Below, piece by piece: positions 27,416 through 36,765 of a DNA stretch of 64,000 bases (the first letter of the stretch is position 1; every line of letters begins with the position of its first letter). The stretch covers positions 1,899,549-1,963,548 of the forward strand of contig JALOBK010000001.1 of NCBI GenBank assembly GCA_023228325.1, read 5' to 3'. This stretch comes from a bacterium. GTDB taxonomy: Bacteria; Auribacterota; UBA6266. Made by a program: the position numbers and the translations under genes. Under the pieces are notes generated by a model. It did no database searches and was not told the DNA's origin. It saw only the letters and a list, made by a program, of their open reading frames with translations.

Positions 27416-28084
27416 ATGCAGTTTGCGGTTATCGGAGCAGGAAGATTCGGAACAAGCGTGGCGCAGGCTCTCAGCCAAAAAGGCTGCGAGGTCCTTGTAA
27501 TAGATTCCAACCCCGAAAAAATACAGGAAATCAGCGAGATCGCGACACACGCGGTCGCAATGGATGCAACCGATGAAAGGGCCCTCAAAGCAATGGGCAT
27601 GGAAAATATCGATGTTGCCATCGTTTCAATAGCTGAAACCCTCGAATCCAGCATTCTGGTGACGATGATACTGAAGGAACTGGGCGTTAAGACAGTTATA
27701 TCCAAAGCCCGGACCCTCCTTCACGGAAAACTGCTGCAAAAAATCGGGGCCGACAGGGTAATATTTCCTGAAAGGGATATGGGCACCCGTCTGGCAAACA
27801 GCCTTGTTTCGCCGGATATCTTCGAACAGATTGAAATATCCCCCGGATATAATATAGCCGAACTTGAGATCCCTCATTCACTTGACGGGAAAAACCTCAA
27901 TGAAAGCGGTATAAGAAAAAAATTCAATATCAATGTAATCGCCATAAAAAGCAAAAATGATAAAAATACCAAGGGTAAGATATCAATCAATATCACGCCA
28001 ACGCCAAATCACCTGCTTAATGAAGGGGATGTAATAGTTGTTATCGGGGAAACCGACAAAATAGAGAAATTCAAAGAATTATAG
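27416..28084 (+). CDS. ktrA: Potassium channel regulatory subunit KtrA/TrkA family
   Basis: 222 residues: an RCK N domain with the Rossmann loop VIGAGRFGTSVAQAL and an acidic end to the second strand (VIDSNPEKIQ), then an RCK C domain (residues about 135-220). It forms the nucleotide-gated ring under KtrB. It has a near-perfect AAGGAGGT ribosome site and lies 10 bases downstream of ktrB. Confidence 0.94.
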   Translation: MQFAVIGAGRFGTSVAQALSQKGCEVLVIDSNPEKIQEISEIATHAVAMDATDERALKAMGMENIDVAIVSIAETLESSILVTMILKELGVKTVISKARTLLHGKLLQKIGADRVIFPERDMGTRLANSLVSPDIFEQIEISPGYNIAELEIPHSLDGKNLNESGIRKKFNINVIAIKSKNDKNTKGKISINITPTPNHLLNEGDVIVVIGETDKIEKFKEL

Positions 28085-28104
28085 AAAAGCAAGGGGAGAA
28101 GAAA

Positions 28105-28713
28105 ATGAAAAAATTGTATTTTGCCACAATCGCCATACTGATATTTTTATCCACATATTCCCAGGCCCTGTTCGCTCCTTCTTCCGGAAAGAATGTCACA
28201 ACAGTGTCAGGGAACTTCAGGCAGGTTAATGCCGAGATAAAGGTAATCGCCGTTCTTCCCATAGACAACGAAACATCTAAAGAAGAGGCGGGGGAATGGC
28301 TCAGAAATGCGCTTATCGAAGGTTTTGAATCCTACAGTTTTTATCTGATTTTAAGCCGGGAAACAATCGACGCTAAATTGAAGGAAGCAAACGTAACTGA
28401 CATTTATTCATGTTCCCCCCAAAAACTCGGCGAAATACTGGGCGCGGAGGGCCTGGTCTACGGGCGGATAACGGTTTTTAAAGAAAGCGTGAATATCGTG
28501 TCGGCTTCCGTAAGAACAGGGGCGCGCATTCAGGTCGTACATACATCCACAGGCAGGGTAATCTACGATTCGCAGCAATTTGATAACACAAAAAGCCTGA
28601 CACCCGGAGGCATTATCTTTGCTTCCCTTGAAGCAATAAGGAACCTCAGAAACAATTTGCTGAAGAAATATCCTTTGAAAAAGAAAGTCGAAACCTATAA
28701 AAGAGTGCGCTGA
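28105..28713 (+). CDS. Secreted protein resembling the GNA1162/DUF799 family
   Basis: 202 residues with a signal peptide (cleavage probably after YSQA; no lipobox cysteine). The mature part has AVLPIDNETSKEEAGEWLRNAL, a FYLILSRETIDAKLKEANVTD segment, LGEILGAEGLVYGRITVF and VVHTSTGRVIYDSQQ. This layout resembles GNA1162/DUF799 and, more loosely, CsgG/LpoB-type periplasmic proteins. A role at the outer membrane is suggested by family resemblance only. It lies 20 bases after ktrA and ends 4 bases from a convergent gene. Confidence 0.6.
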   Translation: MKKLYFATIAILIFLSTYSQALFAPSSGKNVTTVSGNFRQVNAEIKVIAVLPIDNETSKEEAGEWLRNALIEGFESYSFYLILSRETIDAKLKEANVTDIYSCSPQKLGEILGAEGLVYGRITVFKESVNIVSASVRTGARIQVVHTSTGRVIYDSQQFDNTKSLTPGGIIFASLEAIRNLRNNLLKKYPLKKKVETYKRVR

Positions 28714-28717
28714 AAAA

Positions 28718-29449
28718 TTAAATTTCGCCTTTTTTCTTTAAAATTTTCCTGAGTTCCTGCAGGGCTTCGGGAACGCCTATATCTCCCCAGTATCCCTGTA
28801 ACTCATATCCTCTCACATCAAGGCCGTCTTTAATCATCATTATCAGCGCATCGGTAAGCTCGTATTCTCCTCTCGGCGATTTTTGAAGGCCGGATGTGTA
28901 ATCAAATATTTCAGGCCGGAAAATATAAATTCCGGCATTTTCGAGGTTGGAAACAGCGGTTCCCGGCTGAGGCTTTTCCACCAGGCCTGTAACCCTGCCG
29001 TTCGAATCCATGGTAACGGCGCCGCCGCCGTAAACATCCTTGACCTTTTTTAACGACAAAAGAGCCGAACAACCGGTCTTATAAAAATAATCCAGGATCA
29101 TCGGATAATTGTCATGGGCGGTCAACACATCCCCGTAGGAGAGCAGGAATGGAGATTTCCCTAAAAAATCCCTGGCAAGTTCCGGCGCTTTCCCTGTGCC
29201 GTCCTGAACAAGCTGATGTTTATATGTAATATCAACTCCGAACGCGGCTCCGTTCTTAAAATAACCTTCGATTACCTCAGCCCTGTAACCGGTTATAATC
29301 AAAATCTCCTTTATGCCCATATTCTTAAGCGAAAGGATAATATATTCCAGGATAGGGGACCCATGCGCTTCTAACATAGGCTTAGGGCAGTCTTTAGTAA
29401 GATCTTTCATCCGCTTGCCCTTACCGGCCGCAAGTATCACTGCTTTCAT
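28718..29449 (-). CDS. Sugar-phosphate nucleotidyltransferase
   Basis: 243-residue NTP-transferase-fold enzyme that makes an NDP-sugar from a sugar 1-phosphate. Motifs: VILAAGKGKRMKDLTKDCPKPML at the start (nucleotide loop and catalytic Lys), LLSYGDVLT (metal Asp), VEKPQPGT and ENAGIYIF, then YWGDIGVPEAL. It resembles short RmlA/GlmU-type glucose-1-phosphate transferases; base and sugar specificity cannot be told. It is on the - strand inside a + strand region and converges on the 28105 gene. Confidence 0.85.
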   Translation of the reverse strand: MKAVILAAGKGKRMKDLTKDCPKPMLEAHGSPILEYIILSLKNMGIKEILIITGYRAEVIEGYFKNGAAFGVDITYKHQLVQDGTGKAPELARDFLGKSPFLLSYGDVLTAHDNYPMILDYFYKTGCSALLSLKKVKDVYGGGAVTMDSNGRVTGLVEKPQPGTAVSNLENAGIYIFRPEIFDYTSGLQKSPRGEYELTDALIMMIKDGLDVRGYELQGYWGDIGVPEALQELRKILKKKGEI

Positions 29450-29788
29450 ACAAGTCTCCGATTTTTTGAATGGGAAATATCTGCTCTTTACAATAAAAAA
29501 GCATCATAGTAAAAGGCTTATTCCAAATCAAGTTTTAATTTATATATCTTCAGGCAAGATCTTAATTTCACAAAAACGTTTAACTTTTATCCCATGGCTG
29601 ATTTAACGGTAACATCTTAATTTCATACAGGTCCGGAGTTCGTCAACCTCAATCATATGCCTGAGCCCGACTTATAAAAAAAGTTGACATGTTTGAATAT
29701 ATGATTCAAAATAACTTTTCCGCTTTTTGTATAATATATTTATATGCTGTATGTTGTATAATTATGTAACCGAAAGGAGAACTTAACA
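29450..29788. other. 339-base divergent intergenic region
   Basis: Lies between the divergently transcribed nucleotidyltransferase (-) and sugar-binding lipoprotein (+). It is AT-rich, especially 29690-29770. Apart from the promoter candidate listed separately and two TATAAT hexamers (29730-29735 and 29757-29762) I see no gene, RNA or repeat in it. Confidence 0.7.
29684..29712 (+). promoter_or_regulatory. Predicted promoter for the 29789 lipoprotein gene
   Basis: A perfect TTGACA at 29684-29689, 17 bases, then CAAAAT at 29707-29712 (4 of 6 to the -10 consensus). Two better -10 hexamers (TATAAT) further on lack a matching -35, so the actual start site is uncertain. Confidence 0.4.
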
Positions 29789-31066
29789 ATGTCCAGAATT
29801 ATTACATCCATAGCGGCAATCACCCTGATGTTTTTCTCTTTCTCAGGATGCGCCAAAATCGATAAAACAAACGTTACCAAAATTGAAGTCGCTTTCTGGG
29901 GTGCCCCGGAAGAAAAAGAAATAATAACCGAAACAGCAAAAAAATGGGAAAAAGAACACCCGAACATTAAAATCATATTAAACCATATAGCCGCAAACGG
30001 CTACAGTTCAAAAATCCTGACCAGGATAGCCGCGGGTTCCGCGCCCGATATAATGTTCGCCGAAGTTAATATTTTCACATCTTTCATGGAAAAGGGCGCT
30101 TTTCTCGACCTGACACAGTTTATAAACGAGGATCCCGGCATATCAATAGATGATTTTTTTCCCGAAGTGGTGGACCGTTTTACAATAGACGGCAAATTGT
30201 ATTGCCTGCCGCGGGACACGGCTCCTTTTGCCTGCGTTTTCTACAACAAGTCCATTTTTGATGCGGCCGAAATACCGTACCCAACGGATGACTGGACACT
30301 GGACGAGATGCTTGAGACAGCAAAAAAACTGACCATCAGGAAAGGCAACACCATCACACAATACGGCTTTTACTCATGGTGCTGGATGAACTTTATTTAT
30401 TCGTTCGGGGGAAGTATTGTGGATAATGTCAAAAATCCGGCCGAATTCACTTTTGATAAGCCCGGAACCGTGGAAGGGATACAATTCTATTCCGATTTAA
30501 TGAATAAATACGAGGTAATGCCCAGTTCAACAGCCCTGGCAAATATCGGCATGGCGTTATGGGAATTATTTACCTCGGGAAAGCTTGCGATGTACTCTTC
30601 CGGAATATGGGAAACGCCCCAATTCAGAAAAATCTCGAATTTCGACTGGGATGTAGTGATGTTTCCCAAAGGGCCTTCGGGAATACGCGCCTTCGGGACA
30701 GGCGGTTCAGGGTATTGTATTTATAAAGAGACAAAATATCCCAAAGAAGCATGGATGGTCTTAAAAGCCTTAAGCGGTTCGGAAGGCCAAAGTAAACTTG
30801 CAGAGGACGGCCTGGCGCAGCCCGCCATAAGGGAAATCGCGGAAGGGCCGGCGTGGGCTCTCAGTCCCCGGAAACCAAAAAATAAAAAAATGCTCAACGA
30901 AGCCGTCAAATATGTCATTTACGAACCTTTCACGCCCAAATGGAGAGAAATCCAGGACAACGTCATAATGCCCAATCTTGACCTTGTATTCAACGGCAAG
31001 AAAAAGATGTCCGAAATAGCTCCTGAAATAGACAAAAAAGCTAATGTTCTGCTTGAAGAAAAGTAG
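29789..31066 (+). CDS. Extracellular sugar-binding lipoprotein of an ABC transporter (family 1)
   Basis: 425 residues. Signal peptide with lipobox FSGC, then a family 1 solute-binding fold: TAKKWEKEHPNIKIILN, FAEVNIFTSFMEKGAFLDLT, FVFYNKSIFDAAEIPYPTDDWT and KLAMYSSGIWETPQF are typical of oligosaccharide binders. It is a paralogue of the lipoprotein at 13746, sharing length and block order. No permease or ATPase gene is close; the next genes are glgA and galT, which suggests a glucan- or galactoside-type ligand. Ribosome site AAAGGAG. Confidence 0.9.
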   Translation: MSRIITSIAAITLMFFSFSGCAKIDKTNVTKIEVAFWGAPEEKEIITETAKKWEKEHPNIKIILNHIAANGYSSKILTRIAAGSAPDIMFAEVNIFTSFMEKGAFLDLTQFINEDPGISIDDFFPEVVDRFTIDGKLYCLPRDTAPFACVFYNKSIFDAAEIPYPTDDWTLDEMLETAKKLTIRKGNTITQYGFYSWCWMNFIYSFGGSIVDNVKNPAEFTFDKPGTVEGIQFYSDLMNKYEVMPSSTALANIGMALWELFTSGKLAMYSSGIWETPQFRKISNFDWDVVMFPKGPSGIRAFGTGGSGYCIYKETKYPKEAWMVLKALSGSEGQSKLAEDGLAQPAIREIAEGPAWALSPRKPKNKKMLNEAVKYVIYEPFTPKWREIQDNVIMPNLDLVFNGKKKMSEIAPEIDKKANVLLEEK

Positions 31067-31074
31067 AAAAAATC

Positions 31075-32535
31075 ATGAATATTTTATTTGCGGCAAGTGA
31101 AATCAGGCCATTCGCTAAAACCGGCGGTTTAGCCGATGTAGCAGGTTCACTGCCCGATGAACTTAAAAAACTCGGGCACGACATAAGATCGATAATGCCG
31201 TTATACGACACTGTTCAGAAAAATTTCAGGGATCTTGAGAACTGCAATAAGCCTTTTGAAATAACGGTAGGCGACAATAAATATGAGGGAAATATATTCG
31301 CCGCCAGAACATCATCCGGCGCCCCCGTTTATTTTATTAAAAATGACCTCCTGTATATGAGGGAAGGGCTTTACGGCGAGAGGACAGGGAATTACAAGGA
31401 TAACTCTTCAAGATTCATTTTTTTCTGCAGGGCAGTCGTCAAAGCATGCGAATTATTAGGCTTTCAGCCCAATATCATCCATTGCAATGATTGGCAAACC
31501 GGTTTAATCCCCGCGTATCTAAAAATCACAGAATCGGAAAACCCCTTTTTTAAAGGCACAAAAACCTTATACACCATCCACAATCTGGCGTATCAGGGCG
31601 CGTTCTGGCATTTTGATATGAAATTAACAGGCCTGCCCTGGTCGGTTTTCAGTTCCGAAGGCCTTGAATTTTTCGGGATGCTTAATTTCATGAAGTCGGG
31701 AATAGTGTTTTCGGACGCGATAAGCACCGTAAGTAAAAACTACAGCAAAGAAATTCAGACCGAACGGCACTCCTTTGGAATGGAAGGCATACTCCGAAAA
31801 CGCAAAAAGGATATATATGGAATCATCAACGGGGTAAATTACGGCGAATGGAATCCGGAAACGGATAAACATATAAAAGAAAATTACTCCGCCCTGAATA
31901 TAAACGGTAAAAAGGCCTGCAAAAAAGACCTCCTTGAGGAATTCGCCATATCATCACCCGAAGCCCTGCCTGTTATAGGCATAGTTTCCCGGCTGGCAGA
32001 ACAAAAAGGAATAGATTTGATTATTGATGCGATTCCGGAAATATTAAGCATGGATGTTGCGCTTCTCATACTGGGAAAAGGAGACGACAAATACCATTTG
32101 ACTTTATGCAGGCTTGCAAATGCGCACAGGAACAAACTGGGTATAAAACTCGAATTCAACGAACCTCTTGCGCATAAAATAGAAGCAGGATGTGATTTTT
32201 TTCTTATGCCTTCCAGGTATGAGCCTTGCGGGCTGAACCAGATATACAGCCTCAAATACGGGACTATCCCGATAGTAAGCGCGACCGGCGGACTGGATGA
32301 CACCATATTAAACTACAACCCGCTGACCGGCGCGGGCAACGGTTTCAAATTCAAAAAATACGGCAAAGAGGCAATGCTGGAAAAAATCGCTGAAGCCCTG
32401 AAAATAACCGGAGACGAAAGGCATAAGACGCAAATAATCAAAAACGGCATGAACTGCGATTTTTCATGGAACAAATCCGCCAAACAATACGAGACATTAT
32501 ATAAAACAATCATTAAAAAAGGAAATACGGCGTAA
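31075..32535 (+). CDS. glgA: Glycogen (starch) synthase, ADP-glucose type
   Basis: 486-residue GT5 glycosyltransferase that extends alpha-1,4-glucan from an NDP-glucose donor. Start AASEIRPFAKTGGLADV includes the KTGGL donor-binding motif. HCNDWQTGLIPAYLK, YTIHNLAYQG, INGVNYGEWNPETD, GIVSRLAEQKGIDLI and the C-terminal PSRYEPCGLNQIYSLKYGTIP (with the catalytic Glu) are all present. It starts 8 bases after the lipoprotein gene and overlaps galT by one base, forming an operon with galT and a GH57 enzyme. Confidence 0.95.
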   Translation: MNILFAASEIRPFAKTGGLADVAGSLPDELKKLGHDIRSIMPLYDTVQKNFRDLENCNKPFEITVGDNKYEGNIFAARTSSGAPVYFIKNDLLYMREGLYGERTGNYKDNSSRFIFFCRAVVKACELLGFQPNIIHCNDWQTGLIPAYLKITESENPFFKGTKTLYTIHNLAYQGAFWHFDMKLTGLPWSVFSSEGLEFFGMLNFMKSGIVFSDAISTVSKNYSKEIQTERHSFGMEGILRKRKKDIYGIINGVNYGEWNPETDKHIKENYSALNINGKKACKKDLLEEFAISSPEALPVIGIVSRLAEQKGIDLIIDAIPEILSMDVALLILGKGDDKYHLTLCRLANAHRNKLGIKLEFNEPLAHKIEAGCDFFLMPSRYEPCGLNQIYSLKYGTIPIVSATGGLDDTILNYNPLTGAGNGFKFKKYGKEAMLEKIAEALKITGDERHKTQIIKNGMNCDFSWNKSAKQYETLYKTIIKKGNTA

Positions 32536-33527
32536 TGTCGGAAATAAGAAAAGACCCTATTGTAAACAGATGGATAATAATAGCTACGGACAGGAAAAAC
32601 CGGCCGAATGATTTTTCCGTTTACGAAGAAAACGAGGATTTAAAATACTGTCCTTTCTGCGAAGGCAACGAAAAGATGACCACTCCGGAGATAACGGCTG
32701 TAAGAAAACCTGATTCCGCCCCGAATTCCGCTGGCTGGGATTTAAGGGTCATCCCGAATAAATTTCCGGCTTTGAGGGTGGAAAATGAGCTGAAGAAAAG
32801 CAAAACAGGCATATACGAATCCCTCAGCGCCACAGGAGCTCACGAACTTATCATAGAATCCCCGGACCATAACAAAGATCTGCGCCAATTTTCCGAAGAA
32901 AAAATATACAGCATACTGACAAACATAAAAAACAGGATATCGGACCTGAGAAATGATATCAGGCTTCAGCATATTATTGTTTTCAAAAACGTAGGGCCGA
33001 AAGCGGGAGCGACGCTGAAGCACCCGCATTTTCAGTTAATCGCGATGCCCGTTATACCCAAGAGGGCGATGGAAGCCTTGACGGGAGCGCGGGATTATTT
33101 TAAAGTTCACAAAAAATGCGTCTTTTGCGACATTATCCGGCAGGAAACGGAAATCGGGGACAGGATAGTGGATTCCAACAACGAATTTCTTTCATTTTGC
33201 CCGTACGCGTCCAGATTTCCATTTGAAACCTGGATTATCCCCAAAAATCACGCCTCCGATTTTGACCGCGCCGAAGAGGAGCATCTTATGTATCTCAGCC
33301 GCATAATGAAAAACACGCTCAATAAACTGCATAAAGCATTAAGAGACTTCCAGTACAACCTGCTTATCCATACATCTCCCCTTCAATCCGGTTCTTCTGA
33401 GAGCTTCCACTGGCACATAGAAATATTTCCGAGAATAGTAAAGACGGCGGGTTTTGAATGGGGGACAGGCTTCTTTATCAATTCAACCCCTCCCGAAGAA
33501 GCCGCTAAATTTTTACGGGAGATATAA
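32535..33527 (+). CDS. galT: Galactose-1-phosphate uridylyltransferase
   Basis: 330 residues. The HIT-superfamily active site H163-P-H165-F-Q provides the nucleotidylated histidine; the zinc site begins with CPFC (residues about 36-39), and the C-terminal SFHWHIEIFPR is the second conserved block. It exchanges UMP between UDP-glucose and galactose 1-phosphate; relatives in some bacteria act on ADP-glucose or other sugars, so the substrate is not certain. The ATG overlaps the glgA stop (TAATG). Confidence 0.9.
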   Translation: MSEIRKDPIVNRWIIIATDRKNRPNDFSVYEENEDLKYCPFCEGNEKMTTPEITAVRKPDSAPNSAGWDLRVIPNKFPALRVENELKKSKTGIYESLSATGAHELIIESPDHNKDLRQFSEEKIYSILTNIKNRISDLRNDIRLQHIIVFKNVGPKAGATLKHPHFQLIAMPVIPKRAMEALTGARDYFKVHKKCVFCDIIRQETEIGDRIVDSNNEFLSFCPYASRFPFETWIIPKNHASDFDRAEEEHLMYLSRIMKNTLNKLHKALRDFQYNLLIHTSPLQSGSSESFHWHIEIFPRIVKTAGFEWGTGFFINSTPPEEAAKFLREI

Positions 33528-33530
33528 AAA

Positions 33531-35705
33531 TTGAGCAGCCTGCACATTGCTTTCGTCTGGCATATGCACCAGCCTTGCTACAAACACCCCGAAACAGATT
33601 GTTATCTGCTTCCATGGGTCAGGCTTCATGCCGTAAAAGGATATTACGACATGGCAAGACTGCATGAAGATTTTCCCTGTTTTCGCTCAACATTTAATTT
33701 TTCGGGTTCGCTTCTTAACCAATTGTCGGAATATGCTTCCGGCAAAATCAAAGAAACCTTTCTGCAGCTTTCCCTGAAACCCGCATCTGATCTCCGGGAA
33801 AAAGAAAAACAGGAAATCCTGTGGAACTTTTTTTCGCTAAACTGGGAAACCATGGCAGACCCCTTTCCCGGATACAAAAAACTCCTCCTGATCCGCAAAC
33901 AGATAAAATCCAGGCAGGATGCGCTAAGCTACGCGGAAAAGATCTCAAACCAGGATATACTGGATTTACAAGTCTGGTTCAATCTCGCGTGGATGGGGCA
34001 TTATGCGGTAAAAGATTACCCGTATTTGAACGAATTAAGGAAGAAAGGCCATTCTTTTTCCGAGAAAGATAAAACCGATATCATAAAAACCCAGTTTGAA
34101 ATAATCGGCAAAGTCATACCTCTTTACAAAAAACTGCAGGACAGGAAACAGATTGAAATCAGTATAAGCCCGTTCAATCATCCTATACTGCCTTTATTGA
34201 TTAACTCCGGGTACGCTGTTAAATCGGAACCGGCAACCGTTCTTCCGGACAATAATTTCCGCCATCCTGAAGACGCCCTGAACCAGATAAAAAAAGCTGT
34301 TGATGAATACATTCTTCATTTCAACAGGAAACCTCTGGGCCTGTGGCCGTCTGAAGGTTCTGTATGCGATGAAATCATACCTATGCTGTCCCGGAACGGT
34401 TTTATATGGACAGCCGCCGATGAAGAAATATTAAGTAAAACCTTAAAAGAGAATTATGAAAAAAGATCACTTTACCGGCCCTACAGGCTTAAGATAGGGG
34501 ATGCAGAGATAAATATTATATTCAGAGACCATACGCTTTCAGATAAAATCGGCTTTGTTTACAGCCATATGGATCCGGATAAAGCCTCTGACGATCTTAT
34601 TGCCTGCATTTCTTCAATCTCCGATATTACCGCCGGCGGCGGAACTCCGGGATTGGTTTCCCTTATCCTGGACGGAGAAAATCCATGGGAATATTATCAT
34701 AAAGGCGGAATCGATTTTTTAAACAGATTATTCTCCAAAATCAGCGAATCGGAAAAACTCAGGAGTACTACGGTTTCGGATTTTATCATGGATAACAAAC
34801 CCCGCTCCATTCTAAAAAACATCTTTCCCGGGTCCTGGATTTCCCATAATTTCAGGATATGGATAGGGGATAAGTATAAAAACCAGGCATGGGATATACT
34901 CGCTGATGTCAGAAACCTTATTGAAGAAAAGGCGGCGGGGAATCAAGATGCTAAGTTAAAAACCGGCATACTTGAAAAGCTTTATATTGCAGAGGCCAGC
35001 GATTGGTTCTGGTGGTACGGGGACATCAACACAAGCGAATTCGATGACCTTTTTGACGGGCTTTTCAGGGCTAATGTGATATCTATATATAAAAGGTTGA
35101 ATAATCCCGTGCCCGAACACGTATATACGCCTATAACCGAGACAACCGACAACAACCCCGAAATAAAAATACCCTCCGATTACATTCACCCCTTAATCGA
35201 CGGGCAAATATCGGATTTTTATGAATGGAGAAGCGCGGCATATTATCAGTCAGTCGAAAGGTCCGGCGCCGCTATGCACAGGGCAACCTCGATGTTTACG
35301 GGTTTTTACTATGGATTTAACAAGGACAGCGTTTTTTTCAGAATAGATCCGGAAAAGAGATTCATTCAAAAAAGAAGTTTGCTTGGGGATATCGCATTAC
35401 GTTTTTCCTTTTCTTATTTTCAAAAAGAATCAGCGGAATTTATATTAACCTTCGAACCCCTGGAGCTTCTTATCAAAAGCGCGTCATCCGGCAAGGATGT
35501 TTCTCTGAAAAACAATATCTCTTTCGGAAACATAATCGAATTTGCCGTGCCGCTCGGATATATCGGGAAAAAAAACATCAAACTGCTGGACCTCAAAATT
35601 TTTATCCTCGAAAAAAAGGTTTTAATCGATCAGGTGCCTTCATCAGGATACCTCCGGGTGATGCTTCCTTCCATTGAATTCGAAAGCAGGATATGGTCTG
35701 CCTGA
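33531..35705 (+). CDS. Glycoside hydrolase family 57 (alpha-amylase / glucanotransferase type) with C-terminal beta-sandwich
   Basis: 724 residues. GH57 motifs: HMHQP at 11-15; SPFNHPILPLL; WPSEGSV with the nucleophile Glu275; WTAADEEIL with the acid Asp297; and SLILDGENPWEYY. Residues about 540-724 look like a carbohydrate-binding or glucodextranase-like beta-sandwich. GH57 enzymes cut or transfer alpha-1,4-glucan, so next to glgA it fits glycogen turnover. No signal peptide is seen. Start is TTG at 33531, 3 bases after galT, with GGGAGA upstream. Substrate class (amylase, transferase, branching) cannot be decided. Confidence 0.9.
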   Translation: MSSLHIAFVWHMHQPCYKHPETDCYLLPWVRLHAVKGYYDMARLHEDFPCFRSTFNFSGSLLNQLSEYASGKIKETFLQLSLKPASDLREKEKQEILWNFFSLNWETMADPFPGYKKLLLIRKQIKSRQDALSYAEKISNQDILDLQVWFNLAWMGHYAVKDYPYLNELRKKGHSFSEKDKTDIIKTQFEIIGKVIPLYKKLQDRKQIEISISPFNHPILPLLINSGYAVKSEPATVLPDNNFRHPEDALNQIKKAVDEYILHFNRKPLGLWPSEGSVCDEIIPMLSRNGFIWTAADEEILSKTLKENYEKRSLYRPYRLKIGDAEINIIFRDHTLSDKIGFVYSHMDPDKASDDLIACISSISDITAGGGTPGLVSLILDGENPWEYYHKGGIDFLNRLFSKISESEKLRSTTVSDFIMDNKPRSILKNIFPGSWISHNFRIWIGDKYKNQAWDILADVRNLIEEKAAGNQDAKLKTGILEKLYIAEASDWFWWYGDINTSEFDDLFDGLFRANVISIYKRLNNPVPEHVYTPITETTDNNPEIKIPSDYIHPLIDGQISDFYEWRSAAYYQSVERSGAAMHRATSMFTGFYYGFNKDSVFFRIDPEKRFIQKRSLLGDIALRFSFSYFQKESAEFILTFEPLELLIKSASSGKDVSLKNNISFGNIIEFAVPLGYIGKKNIKLLDLKIFILEKKVLIDQVPSSGYLRVMLPSIEFESRIWSA

Positions 35706-35780
35706 AGAAATTTAACCTTAAAGTATCCTTGCAGATTTTCCCTCATTATTATAGACTTTTATAAAACGCGGGCCAAACCG

Positions 35781-35993
35781 ATGGAATGCAATAACAGGCA
35801 AAAAAATACAACTAACTGCAATTGTTCATATGAACCATGCTCAAGAAAAGGTATCTGCTGCGAATGCATAAGATACCATCTGGCAATGAAAGAACTGCCG
35901 GCCTGTTGTTTCCCGGACGACGCGGAAAAAACTTATGACAGGTCCTTCGAACACTTCATACGGATACATAAAAAAGGCCAGGTTACAAAATGA
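35781..35993 (+). CDS. Cysteine-rich small protein, DUF6485 family
   Basis: 70 residues with nine cysteines, including CNCSYEPCSRKGICCECIRYH, then ELPACCFPDDAEKTYDRSFEHFI. I recognise this as the DUF6485 pattern; cysteine spacing suggests metal binding, but function is unknown. It overlaps the start of the next gene by 4 bases (ATGA), so the two are probably translated together. Confidence 0.8.
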   Translation: MECNNRQKNTTNCNCSYEPCSRKGICCECIRYHLAMKELPACCFPDDAEKTYDRSFEHFIRIHKKGQVTK

Positions 35994-36562
35994 AAAAAAT
36001 TTTCTTTTTTATATTTCTTTCAATCATCCTATTGTCATTTCCGGTTTTTTCGGCGGATGAAAATGAAGAGGAAACGATAAAGGCCGTTTCCGCCTGGCTA
36101 TATGAATATAAGGGAAGCCAGCTTGTCGTTTCTTTTTTTAATCCGCAGGACATGCACGAATTGGAACATAGATGGGAAAGAATCACAAAGAGCGAAATAA
36201 CAATAGCTATGATATACATTAACAATATCGAAGGCAAAAAAGACGTCCTTTTCGATACACAGTACGGGGGAGTGAAAGTTGTCACTTTCGATGGAGCCGT
36301 ATTCGAAGCCTATGACGCCAGGAAGACCGCGGCATGGATAATGGGCGATGAGTTTTTACTTGAATTCTCCGCGGCTAACGTGCCGGTCGGAAAAACGGAT
36401 AAGCGAATGATAATGTTTTACGGCACATTTGACCCGATGAACATAGAATCCGCGGGAATCTGCATGGGAGGAGGGTCTCTCTGGGGGCTTAAATCCAAGA
36501 AAACAAAAAAATACAAGCCGATGTCCTACATAAACCCCAAAGACCTTGATTCCGGCCAATAA
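35990..36562 (+). CDS. Secreted protein of unknown function
   Basis: 190 residues with a clear signal peptide (KKIFFFIFLSIILLSFPVFSA, cleaved before DENEE). The mature part is mixed alpha/beta with aromatic residues and a glycine-rich GICMGGGSLWGL near the end. No family recognised. It overlaps the DUF6485 gene by 4 bases and is the last + strand gene before the terminus region. Confidence 0.7.
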   Translation: MKKIFFFIFLSIILLSFPVFSADENEEETIKAVSAWLYEYKGSQLVVSFFNPQDMHELEHRWERITKSEITIAMIYINNIEGKKDVLFDTQYGGVKVVTFDGAVFEAYDARKTAAWIMGDEFLLEFSAANVPVGKTDKRMIMFYGTFDPMNIESAGICMGGGSLWGLKSKKTKKYKPMSYINPKDLDSGQ

Positions 36563-36765
36563 TCATTAAAAACAGCCATCCGGCCGCTACAAGCATATCT
36601 TGCGGCAGACAATCATCCTTAATAGGGAAAGAACTGTCCACAGCTAAGCCTATATTACTAACAACATTCATCCACAGTATTTCCACAGGAGATTTCCACA
36701 AATTCATAACTTCTTATACAATAGAGTGTTATGTATTTTTTTGAGGGGCATTTGCTATATGCTTA

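Noticed and set aside
36634..36700. Cluster of TCCACA sequences (CTGTCCACA, TCATCCACA, ATTTCCACA twice) that resembles DnaA boxes, suggesting an origin of replication.
   Set aside because: Only one is within one mismatch of TTATCCACA, no dnaA, dnaN or parAB genes are near, and genes on both sides point toward this site, which fits a terminus and not an origin.
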